DNA from: Cyanobacteriota bacterium
GTDB lineage: Bacteria > Cyanobacteriota > Cyanobacteriia > SKYG9
Assembly: GCA_025054735.1 (NCBI GenBank)
Contig: JANWZG010000270.1
Span: 1 to 5,456 of the forward strand
Length of the DNA: 5,456 bases
Direction: 5' to 3'
Position 1 is the first letter of the stretch. Each line of letters opens with the position of its first letter. A program made the position numbers and the translations under genes. The notes beneath the pieces are model-generated. The model saw only the letters and a program-made list of their open reading frames with translations, made no database searches and had not been told where the DNA came from. Positions 1 to 5,456 of this stretch are shown piece by piece.

Positions 1-3000
1 TGATTTTTTCCAGTTGATACTGATCCACTAAGCGATCGAATTCAGAAAACACTTGATTCAGCATTCCCACTAGTTCAATCGGTTGCATCTGAGCGGACAG
101 GGGCGTGAAGCCAACAATGTCTGCAAACAGAATGCTAACTTCTTCAAAGCTCTCGGCGATCGCGTCATTGTGGTACTTGAGACGATTGACGATTGGTTCT
201 GGCAAAATGTTAAGCAGCAGGCGCTCATATTTTTCCTTTTCTAAGCGTAAAGCAGTTTCTGCCATGCGTCGCCGGGTAATATCTGTAACGATGCCTTCAT
301 AGTAGAGTAATTTTCCATCGGCATCTCGTACTTCTCTGGCGTTCTCTTCAATCCAGATGGTGCTGCCATCCTTGCGATAGACTCGTGCTTCAAAGTTGGC
401 GATTGACCCAGTTATCCTAATACTGGAAACGAAGCGATCACGATCCTGCTTATCTACGTAGAGATGGTGCACAAGCTGATTCACGGCTGCCATTAGCTCT
501 TCAGGAGAGTCATAGCCAAAGATTTTAGCAAGCGCTAGGTTAGCGCTGAGATAGCGCCCATCGGGTGTGGTTTGAAAAATACCATCAACTGCATTTTCCA
601 CAATACTGCGATATTTTTCCTCGGCCTGTCGTAATACATCATTAGTTGTGTGCAGTTCAGCCTCTAGGCGCTTGTATTCAGTCACATCCTCAGCAATGTA
701 GAGCAGATGCGAGACTTGATTCTGGTCATCTATGATTGGGAGCTTGCGGATTCGCTGCCAAATTTCTCGCTGATAGCGGCTCTGGAAAATCTCATCCGTA
801 ATCACTAATTGTCGTTGCTCCACTAAGGTTTCATGCTCAGCAGACAGTTGCGCTGCTAGCTCAGGGTCAACGAGATCATACAGAGTGCGCCCTAACGCCT
901 GCTCACGGCGAATGCCATAGATTTCTTCAGCCGCTTTGTTCCACAGCACATAGCGGAATTCCTGGGTTACATCCTTAGCAAACACAGCTAGAGGCATAGT
1001 TTCAATAATACTGTCGAGGAAGCGACTGGTGCGAGCTAGGTCGGCTTCACGCTGCCGCAAGACTTCCTCGGCCTGTTTGCGGTGGGTAATGTCGCGGGCA
1101 ACCCAAATGACGCGATTGTCGGCAATGGGAGAAACATTGGCAGAAAACCAGAGGTCTTGTCCTTCTATCGGCAGCTTGTATTCGATCGTGGTCGTTTGGT
1201 GAGTTCGCAACGCTTCCCAGATGCATTCTCGAAATGCTGTTGCTTGTTCCTTGGGTAAGACATCGCTTAAATAGCGTCCCACCTGCTGCTCGGAGAGCGG
1301 ATATAACAAACTTGGATCCGTAGTCACGACCTCTAGGCAATAGCCCTGATCGTCAAAAATCAGGATGACATCGCGCATAGCGGCAAAGAGTCCTGACAGC
1401 TTGGCCTCAATTTGCTTATTGTGGAGAACAGTACCCAGTTGAGCGGTTACGGTATTAACTAAATTCATAGCCGCAGAGGCATAGTGCTGAACGTGGCCTA
1501 TCCAAAACACCAACACTGCAACTACGTTCCCCTGTTGTGTCAAGATAGGAAACCCAGCCCCTGCCTTCAAGCCACAGTCGCTAGCAACAGACTCCCGAAG
1601 ATAGAGCGCTTTAGGCTCCATTTCAATATCTGCAATCCAGATAGCACAGTGTTGCTGCCAGACTTGAGTGGGTAGTCCTTGATCGGCTACTAAAGTTAGT
1701 CCTTCGCTGTAATAGCGGAATTCTTGCAGTGCTTGCATCTGTTGCTCATCTATGACAGCCTCGTTCAAGTACCAGGCAGGATGGCATTCTAACGCTTGGC
1801 CATCAGTAGTCGGCACCCAAGCTTCGCCACACAGCCACCCGGTCACATCACAGATTTCTTTTAGGGTAATAGTTAGTGCTGTTTGAAAATCTGTTGAGGC
1901 ATTGATGTCTTGCGTCAAGGTCAACAGAATTTCCATTTCCCTTTCCGCTTGCTTGCGCTCGGTGATATCGCGCACGATAACAAGGGCTTGATCTGAGCCT
2001 ATTGGCACAATTCGTGACTCCTCATAACGTACATCGCCCTTCACAAGGAGTTGATATTCCCGATGCTGCAGTGTACCCGTTTGTAATGCTTGCCGCACAC
2101 CTTGCATATGCTGCTCAGCTAGCTCTAGCGGTAAGAGATCGTAGATGTTAAAGCCAACTACCTCATCCTGAGTGACAACCGATGAAAAGGTTTCGGCTGG
2201 TTTGAAGTCTAAATAGGTGCCCTGATCGTCAAGGCGGGCAATCAAGTCAGGAATTGCTTGTAATAGGCTGCGGTTCATCATTTCTGCGCTGGCTAAATCA
2301 GCGGTTTGCTCCTCCATGCGCTGTTCTAAGAGAGCGAAAGAGTCTCGCAGTTGGTAGGCCATGCGTCGAAATGCCTTTGCTAAATGACCAACCTCGTCAT
2401 TGCGCCAGATGTCAACTGGGGTTTCCCAATTGCCTACAGACAGGGCCTCAGCCGATCGACTCAGGCGCATAATCGGGTAAACAATCCAGTGGGCAGTAAA
2501 GGAACCAATGACGATTGTTGCTCCTAGGGCCAATAGAGACAGCCAGAGTGTCTGAACGCGAGCGGCATTTACCTGTCCCATGAAGTCAGACTCTGGCAAA
2601 ACATTGATGACTAGCCAATCTAATCCCAGTTCATCGTGCCAGGGTGTAACCTGCACAAATCGTTTTTGGCCCTCGTCGCTAAACGTTAGGTGTTGGCTGG
2701 TGGTAATGGCTGTTAGGTTAGGAAATTGATGCGAGAGATATTGAGCAGTCGTTTGGATCAAATGATCGCTGCTGTCCGTAGCGCGCAGACGGGTAGCTAC
2801 TGAGCTACCGATCGTGCGGGTAATGGGTTGATTGTCGGAACTAGCGATTAATAGACCGTAGCGATCAACAATAAAGGTGCGCCCAGAGCTGCTGGTTTGA
2901 ACCATCCTCAAGAAGTTGCTGAGATCAGATAGGGTTAATTCAGCGGCCAACACGCCGATCAACTTGTTGGCTTGACTATAGATAGGTACACTACAAGTAA

Positions 3001-3610
3001 TAACTGGTATGGTGGGATAGCCCTCAAGCTGGTCGATCGCACTCCATACAAGGCGACCAACTTGCACTGCTTTGGTGTACCAGAGTTTATAGACAGGGTT
3101 GCGCTCCCAAATAGTCTGAACTAAGGCCGTGCGATTACCCTGGCGATCAGACGCATAAACCCTCAATTGTGCCGGTTGCTCTGGTGTGACTTCAAAAATT
3201 CGGCTATCCTCCCCTGGCACTAGATTCCCTACACCCACCAATCGACCTGATTCTGTCCCCAGCTTGATCAGGCTAACCTTATGGGTTCGCAGTTCCCGCC
3301 AAAATAGTTGTTCCAGTTGGGTCGAATTTTGCACATCCACCAACCCTATCTGGATGGCATCTAGGTTCATTTTGTTGACTGTTACTGGCCTAGCCAAGTA
3401 GGTTGTCAACTCTTGGGTGATGCGATGACTAGTTTCCTGTTGCAATCGACTTGCCAGTGCATTAACAGCCTGCTGGCCACCTCGGAACGATAGCCAACCA
3501 ACAGCGCTGACTACTATTAGAACCTGCATAACAAAACAGGCCACTAACAAGTATCGCAATGGCACGTAGCTCAAATAGCGAATGAGCCTGTCAGTGACTG
3601 GCCTTAACAC
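1..3610 (-). CDS. Multi-sensor class III adenylate cyclase (dCache-HAMP-PAS-GAF-PAS-PAS-PAS-cyclase), C-terminus cut by the window edge
   Basis: Membrane-anchored cyclase predicted to make cAMP from ATP in response to several signals. About 1,203 codons are present and the catalytic domain runs off position 1. Approximate domains by residue: TM1 20-42; extracytoplasmic double-Cache sensor 45-343; TM2 354-374; HAMP 376-430, with Pro379 and DEVG at 405-408; PAS1 449-550; GAF 575-730; PAS2 739-842; PAS3 864-977; PAS4 1000-1112. PAS1, PAS2 and PAS4 end in RDITERK/RDITHRK/TDITRRR-type motifs and PAS3 in EDVTEYK. The linker at 1128-1144 carries the LLLNILP motif usual before cyanobacterial cyclase domains. 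The catalytic domain starts near 1150, and FADIVGFT holds the first metal-binding Asp (D1164). The second Asp and the transition-state residues lie outside. The visible end is LEKI, and the next codon begins with A: Lys, the ATP-selecting residue, fits, and Glu, the GTP-selecting one, is excluded. The start is GTG at 3610, with GGAAG 11 nt upstream and an in-frame TGA at 3638-3640; no ATG, GTG or TTG lies between. Family and domain order are well supported; the signals sensed are unknown. Confidence 0.93.
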   Translation of the reverse strand, partial: MLRPVTDRLIRYLSYVPLRYLLVACFVMQVLIVVSAVGWLSFRGGQQAVNALASRLQQETSHRITQELTTYLARPVTVNKMNLDAIQIGLVDVQNSTQLEQLFWRELRTHKVSLIKLGTESGRLVGVGNLVPGEDSRIFEVTPEQPAQLRVYASDRQGNRTALVQTIWERNPVYKLWYTKAVQVGRLVWSAIDQLEGYPTIPVITCSVPIYSQANKLIGVLAAELTLSDLSNFLRMVQTSSSGRTFIVDRYGLLIASSDNQPITRTIGSSVATRLRATDSSDHLIQTTAQYLSHQFPNLTAITTSQHLTFSDEGQKRFVQVTPWHDELGLDWLVINVLPESDFMGQVNAARVQTLWLSLLALGATIVIGSFTAHWIVYPIMRLSRSAEALSVGNWETPVDIWRNDEVGHLAKAFRRMAYQLRDSFALLEQRMEEQTADLASAEMMNRSLLQAIPDLIARLDDQGTYLDFKPAETFSSVVTQDEVVGFNIYDLLPLELAEQHMQGVRQALQTGTLQHREYQLLVKGDVRYEESRIVPIGSDQALVIVRDITERKQAEREMEILLTLTQDINASTDFQTALTITLKEICDVTGWLCGEAWVPTTDGQALECHPAWYLNEAVIDEQQMQALQEFRYYSEGLTLVADQGLPTQVWQQHCAIWIADIEMEPKALYLRESVASDCGLKAGAGFPILTQQGNVVAVLVFWIGHVQHYASAAMNLVNTVTAQLGTVLHNKQIEAKLSGLFAAMRDVILIFDDQGYCLEVVTTDPSLLYPLSEQQVGRYLSDVLPKEQATAFRECIWEALRTHQTTTIEYKLPIEGQDLWFSANVSPIADNRVIWVARDITHRKQAEEVLRQREADLARTSRFLDSIIETMPLAVFAKDVTQEFRYVLWNKAAEEIYGIRREQALGRTLYDLVDPELAAQLSAEHETLVEQRQLVITDEIFQSRYQREIWQRIRKLPIIDDQNQVSHLLYIAEDVTEYKRLEAELHTTNDVLRQAEEKYRSIVENAVDGIFQTTPDGRYLSANLALAKIFGYDSPEELMAAVNQLVHHLYVDKQDRDRFVSSIRITGSIANFEARVYRKDGSTIWIEENAREVRDADGKLLYYEGIVTDITRRRMAETALRLEKEKYERLLLNILPEPIVNRLKYHNDAIAESFEEVSILFADIVGFTPLSAQMQPIELVGMLNQVFSEFDRLVDQYQLEKI
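156..163. repeat. HIP1 octamer GCGATCGC
   Basis: A full copy of the highly iterated palindrome typical of cyanobacterial genomes, here inside the cyclase coding sequence. The core CGATCG recurs at 33, 157, 1183, 2453, 2809, 3034, 4824, 4934, 5077 and 5301. This supports a cyanobacterial origin for the whole window, with no visible change in word use between its parts. Confidence 0.85.
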
Positions 3611-3701
3611 GATTAGTAAAGCTTCCAGAGCGGCATTTCAACAGGAACTGGTCTCTAAAAACCGTGCTTAGTCTTAACCCCACAAGCTTATCCCCCATGG
3701 C

Positions 3702-3735
3702 TTTATAGTAACAATTATTAATTAGCTAGTAACAA
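3702..3735 (-). promoter_or_regulatory. Possible promoter of the cyclase gene, overlapping the direct repeats
   Basis: On the minus strand TATAAA (3707-3702) and the overlapping TACTAT are -10-like. TTGTTA (3735-3730) is -35-like, with a spacer of 19 nt to TACTAT and 22 nt to TATAAA, longer than ideal. Transcription from here would give a leader of roughly 85-90 nt before the GTG at 3610. The match is weak and the region is AT-rich, so chance resemblance is likely. A promoter lacking a good -35 that depends on a regulator at the repeats would also fit. Confidence 0.25.
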
Positions 3736-3742
3736 TCATTAA
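3706..3742. repeat. Pair of 16-bp direct repeats, 21-bp period, upstream of the cyclase gene
   Basis: TAGTAACAATTATTAA at 3706-3721 and TAGTAACAATCATTAA at 3727-3742 differ at one base. Their starts are 21 bp apart, about two turns of the helix, so a protein bound to each copy would sit on the same face of the DNA. Read on the minus strand each copy is TTAATNATTGTTACTA. The pair lies about 95-130 bp upstream of the cyclase GTG start, where promoter or operator elements are expected. A role as a regulator binding site is inference; the repeat itself is read directly. Confidence 0.75.
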
Positions 3743-3746
3743 CCTA

Positions 3747-3761
3747 CAGGCTTATAGCCTG
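3747..3761. other. Short perfect hairpin (6-bp stem, TAT loop)
   Basis: CAGGCT and AGCCTG flank a TAT loop. After one A-A mismatch two more pairs (T-A and C-G) can form. Neither strand has a convincing T-run next to the stem: the plus strand has only GATTTTCC about 14 nt later. As a terminator for the leftward SemiSWEET transcript it is weak. It lies just upstream of the 16-bp repeats relative to the cyclase gene and may equally be an incidental inverted repeat. Confidence 0.35.
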
Positions 3762-3848
3762 AAGTGTCCTATAGATTTTCCGTCAATTCTGGCAATGTAA
3801 CTATCAAGACTTGGGCAGCTTAGGGGTAAAAAGCTAGCGATTGTATTA

Positions 3849-4103
3849 CTATCGATATTTCAGCTTTAAGTACGTATTCATCGATGTCAAAATCAGTGTA
3901 ACCATATTGGCCAGAATCACTGATAGGGAATTGATGCAGATACCATAGATTAACCACAGAAGAACCCCTAGGTTAAAGGTGACTAACATAGTGAGGGAAA
4001 GATCCTTAGCCGATTTTGCTCGCCACGTCTTGAGGAACTGTGGCAAGAAGGCACTTGTAGTCAAGGTTCCTGCTATCAACCCTAGGAGTTCGATTGACTT
4101 CAT
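3849..4103 (-). CDS. SemiSWEET-type (MtN3/PQ-loop) small sugar transporter
   Basis: An 84-residue integral membrane protein, close to the usual 85-100 residues of bacterial SemiSWEETs. These are half-transporters that dimerise to make a sugar uniporter pore. Three helices are visible: about residues 5-23, 38-56 and 60-78. The first ends in the PQ motif (AFLPQF, Pro21-Gln22) and is followed by the basic loop KTWRAKSAKDLSL. Helix 2 has WLIYGI with Trp50, and helix 3 has Asn66; a Trp and an Asn in these helices line the sugar site in characterised SemiSWEETs. The start is ATG at 4103, with AAGAGGG (4113-4107) 3 nt upstream, a good but close ribosome site. The stop is TAG. It follows the hydrolase gene by 19 nt on the same strand, so cotranslation from one mRNA is likely. 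Family assignment is strong; the substrate cannot be read, and some bacterial relatives have no known substrate. Confidence 0.88.
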   Translation of the reverse strand: MKSIELLGLIAGTLTTSAFLPQFLKTWRAKSAKDLSLTMLVTFNLGVLLWLIYGICINSLSVILANMVTLILTSMNTYLKLKYR

Positions 4104-4106
4104 AAG

Positions 4107-4113
4107 CCCTCTT
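4107..4113 (-). promoter_or_regulatory. Shine-Dalgarno site of the SemiSWEET gene
   Basis: AAGAGGG on the minus strand lies within the 19-nt gap after the hydrolase stop and ends 3 nt before the SemiSWEET ATG. It is the clearest ribosome binding site in the window. It supports translation of the small gene from a shared message, and it fixes its start at 4103. Confidence 0.7.
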
Positions 4114-4122
4114 GGTTCATCC

Positions 4123-5025
4123 TCACCTCGGCACTATGTACTCAGTCACCCAGTTTCGCATCAACGCATTCACCTGTGCAGGCACTTCATCATGGGGACA
4201 GTGCCCAGCCTGAAGAAAATGCTCTGTCAGCGCCGTATAGTGCTCTCTAAATTTTGCACTCCGTTCTCTTGCACGAATCCAGGGATCACCTTCGCCCCAA
4301 ATCAACAGCAATGGGCAGGTCATCTGGCTCAGCAACACATCAACCGGTTCACCGCGTTGGCCTTTGAAAATTGACGCAAACACCTGTGCTGCACCGGGGT
4401 CGCAGGAGGGACGATAAATAGCCTCTACTAGCTCATCGGTTACAGCTTCGTGGTCTAGATAAACTTTGTACAGAGTCTTGCGAATTGTGGCGGGGTTGCG
4501 CAGGTACTGGAACAATAGGAAACTGCCCCACGGTTGAGTCAATACCCAACGAGCAACATTCATCACTAACTGCTGTATAGGATTTGGGCGTGTGGGAACC
4601 CCTACATCAGTGAAGGGGCCAGCGCTATTCAGCAGAATCAACCCTAGAACTGACTGGGGACGCTGTGCTGCCACGCATAATGAAGCATAACCACCCAGGG
4701 AATTGCCTGCTAAGACAGCCGGTTGTCCGATTACGTTGGTGATAAAGTCATGCAACTGATCGCGCCATAGGTCGCCACTATAGTCCCAATCTGGCTTGGC
4801 AGAGCGCCCAAACCCTAGCAAGTCGATCGCCCACACCTCAAATTCCTCTTGCAATTCGGCAATATTCTTTTTCCAGTGGTCAGTGGAGGCACCAAAACCG
4901 TGCACTAATAGCAATGGGGGGCGGTGAGACTGACGATCGCCAGCCCGCACGTAGTAAATAGATTGTCCCTGCCATTGCCAATAGGTACCAACGAGAGGAG
5001 AGGGAGTGACTTGCATAGCAACCAC
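4123..5025 (-). CDS. Alpha/beta hydrolase, pheophytinase/chlorophyll-dephytylase-like
   Basis: A soluble alpha/beta-fold hydrolase of 300 residues. The oxyanion-hole motif HGFGAS is at 42-47. The nucleophile elbow GNSLGG is at 107-112, with Ser109 as nucleophile. The acid is probably Asp247 in GEGDPW and the base His275 in GHCPHDEVP. A lid or cap of mostly helical sequence lies at about 140-225. GNSLGGY and GHCPHDEVP resemble the plant pheophytinase and dephytylase group and its cyanobacterial relatives, which remove phytol from chlorophyll derivatives. Many cyanobacterial paralogues with the same motifs are uncharacterised, so the substrate is inference; another carboxylic ester is possible. 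There is no signal peptide, so it is cytoplasmic or loosely membrane-associated. The start is GTG at 5025, with a weak AGG about 9 nt upstream. An in-frame ATG at 5016 would give 297 residues and is equally possible. The stop TGA lies 19 nt before the SemiSWEET ATG, in a probable operon. Confidence 0.9.
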   Translation of the reverse strand: MVAMQVTPSPLVGTYWQWQGQSIYYVRAGDRQSHRPPLLLVHGFGASTDHWKKNIAELQEEFEVWAIDLLGFGRSAKPDWDYSGDLWRDQLHDFITNVIGQPAVLAGNSLGGYASLCVAAQRPQSVLGLILLNSAGPFTDVGVPTRPNPIQQLVMNVARWVLTQPWGSFLLFQYLRNPATIRKTLYKVYLDHEAVTDELVEAIYRPSCDPGAAQVFASIFKGQRGEPVDVLLSQMTCPLLLIWGEGDPWIRARERSAKFREHYTALTEHFLQAGHCPHDEVPAQVNALMRNWVTEYIVPR

Positions 5026-5040
5026 ATTTCAGACCTAATT

Positions 5041-5058
5041 GTTACGTAATGTTAAAAT
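5041..5058. promoter_or_regulatory. Possible HLR1-like direct repeat (RpaB-type site)
   Basis: GTTACGTA-AT-GTTAAAAT is an imperfect pair of 8-mers separated by 2 nt. It agrees at 14 of 16 positions with the cyanobacterial high-light element HLR1, two copies of (G/T)TTACA(T/A)(T/A) with a 2-nt gap, as I recall that consensus. The mismatches are G for A in the first half and A for C in the second. It lies 16-33 nt upstream of the hydrolase GTG, overlapping its likely promoter or leader. The stretch is AT-rich and degenerate matches are common, so this is a weak call. Confidence 0.22.
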
Positions 5059-5218
5059 TTTAGCGCTAACTGTTGACGATCGTGGCTAGGGCGAAAAGTT
5101 TTCTCAGGAATGATTCACGATTGGTTCTATGCGTAGGCCGATTGCTGACAAGTTCAAAGACCAGCTTCTGATCAGCCTAGATTGCTGTGGGTTAGGTGAC
5201 AGCTTGGGAGTAGCATAG

Positions 5219-5227
5219 AGGGGAGGA
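5219..5227 (+). promoter_or_regulatory. Purine-rich Shine-Dalgarno-like site upstream of the DUF255 gene
   Basis: AGGGGAGGA contains a full GGAGG (5222-5226). It ends 15 nt before the ATG at 5243, longer than the usual 5-10 nt. No alternative ATG, GTG or TTG start lies closer in this frame. Either the spacing is tolerated or the site is incidental. Confidence 0.4.
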
Positions 5228-5242
5228 TTTCTACCCAGCTCC

Positions 5243-5456
5243 ATGCCTAATCGTCTTGCCCATGCTCGAAGCCTGTATTTACGCAAACATGCAGACAACC
5301 CGATCGCGTGGTGGGAGTGGTGTCCTGAAGCTTTGGAGACTGCACGCCGCGAAGATAAGCCAATTTTTCTCTCCATAGGATACTCCAGTTGCCACTGGTG
5401 CACGGTGATGGAAGGGGAAGCGTTTTCAGACCCAGACATTGCCGCCTACATGAACG
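5243..5456 (+). CDS. DUF255 thioredoxin-like protein (YyaL/SPATA20 family), C-terminus cut by the window edge
   Basis: The first 71 codons of a protein family whose members are usually near 680-700 residues. It opens with NRLAHARSLYLRKHADNPIAWW, split here as NRLAHARSLYLRKH (3-16) and ADNPIAWW (17-24), matching the family's NRL...SPYL..H..NPV.W start. DKPIFLSIGYSSCHWC follows at 38-53: a thioredoxin-fold strand and a Cys50-His-Trp-Cys53 active-site-like motif, then VMEGEAFSD. In this family the thioredoxin-like part precedes an alpha/alpha-barrel domain resembling sugar epimerases or glycosidases, which would lie beyond the window. The biochemical function is not established; redox activity is inferred from the CxxC. 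ATG at 5243 is the only usable start, because an in-frame TAG is at 5216-5218. A strong AGGGGAGGA (5219-5227) lies about 15 nt upstream, further than usual. It is transcribed away from the hydrolase gene. Confidence 0.9.
   Translation, partial: MPNRLAHARSLYLRKHADNPIAWWEWCPEALETARREDKPIFLSIGYSSCHWCTVMEGEAFSDPDIAAYMN

Larger units (their letters stand above)
3611..3848. other. Intergenic region between the SemiSWEET and cyclase genes
   Basis: No convincing gene is seen in these 238 bases. They hold the 3' flank of the SemiSWEET gene, and the region should carry the promoter and leader of the cyclase gene, since both are read leftward. The middle (about 3700-3745) is AT-rich and contains the 16-bp direct repeats annotated separately. 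A 6-bp stem with a 3-nt loop lies at 3747-3761. No strong intrinsic terminator, meaning a stable GC stem followed by a T-run, was found on the minus strand after the SemiSWEET stop. Some read-through into the cyclase gene therefore cannot be excluded. Confidence 0.7.
5026..5242. other. Divergent intergenic region between the hydrolase and DUF255 genes
   Basis: These 217 bases separate two outward-facing genes and should hold both promoters. The part next to the hydrolase (about 5041-5070) is AT-rich and packed with short palindromes. On the minus strand TAACAT (5054-5049) and TAAAAT (5062-5057) are -10-like, but no good -35 partner was found. On the plus strand TTGACG (5073-5078) is -35-like, but 17 nt later the sequence is AAGTTT, a poor -10. 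No small gene was recognised on either strand. Confidence 0.6.

Noticed and set aside
1047..1340. Several short open frames inside 1-3610 in other frames (such as 105-302 plus, 1047-1340 minus, 1484-1675 plus, 2254-2472 plus, 3186-3401 plus).
   Set aside because: The cyclase frame runs unbroken across all of them and encodes clear domains; none of the alternatives shows a family signature.
1781..1788. Cys609-His610 in the GAF domain as a possible bilin attachment site (cyanobacteriochrome).
   Set aside because: The CH pair is in the early LECHPAWYL segment typical of ordinary cyanobacterial GAF domains, not in the later helix where the chromophore Cys sits. The segment equivalent to the chromophore site has no Cys-His, and no DXCF-type motif was seen.
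3820..3848. A possible intrinsic terminator after the SemiSWEET stop (AGCTT...AAGCT around a T-run on the minus strand).
   Set aside because: The stem is only 5 bp and AT-rich, and the T-run is in the loop rather than after the stem.
3979..4374. A 131-codon plus-strand open frame antisense to the SemiSWEET and hydrolase genes.
   Set aside because: It crosses both confident minus-strand genes, has no recognisable domain and no good ribosome site, and is best explained as an antisense shadow.
5140..5187. GATTGCTG repeated at 5140 and 5180, 40 bp apart, in the divergent region.
   Set aside because: The 8-bp match does not extend on either side, and an 8-mer repeat in about 200 bp is weak evidence of function.
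5104..5439. A 111-codon minus-strand open frame opposite the DUF255 gene.
   Set aside because: It overlaps the well-supported plus-strand gene over most of its length, its translation resembles no family I know, and the composition looks like an antisense shadow.

Overview
The window reads as chromosomal DNA from a cyanobacterium. Three things point there. CGATCG, the core of the cyanobacterial HIP1 repeat, occurs about ten times in 5.4 kb, where roughly one would be expected by chance. One copy, at 156-163, is a full GCGATCGC octamer. The large sensor protein also has a typical cyanobacterial membrane-sensor N-terminus (…VPLRYLL…FRGGQQAVNALA…), and the gene at the right edge looks like the cyanobacterial form of its family. 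The genus cannot be fixed from this much sequence.

Layout. Positions 1-3610 (minus strand) hold the first ~1,203 codons of a very large class III nucleotide cyclase. It has a two-transmembrane extracytoplasmic sensor, a HAMP linker, four PAS domains, one GAF domain and the beginning of the catalytic domain; the rest of the catalytic domain lies beyond position 1. I translated this frame codon by codon and found no stop or frameshift. Positions 3611-3848 are non-coding and contain two near-identical 16-bp direct repeats at a 21-bp period. Positions 3849-5025 (minus strand) are a probable two-gene operon: an alpha/beta hydrolase resembling the pheophytinase/dephytylase group, followed after 19 nt by a SemiSWEET-type three-helix transporter. 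Positions 5026-5242 are a divergent regulatory region with clustered short palindromes. Positions 5243-5456 (plus strand) are the first 71 codons of a DUF255/YyaL-type protein with a thioredoxin-like CHWC motif.

How the parts may relate. The cyclase would turn external and internal signals into a cyclic nucleotide, most likely cAMP. The one base visible of the codon that normally separates adenylyl from guanylyl cyclases is A, which fits Lys and excludes Glu. The hydrolase and SemiSWEET are probably cotranscribed, but nothing in the sequence proves a shared pathway. I see no mobile element, tRNA, rRNA, CRISPR array or defence system, and no evidence of an undescribed system. The most unusual items are the 21-bp-period repeats, the hydrolase-SemiSWEET pairing and the domain stack of the cyclase.
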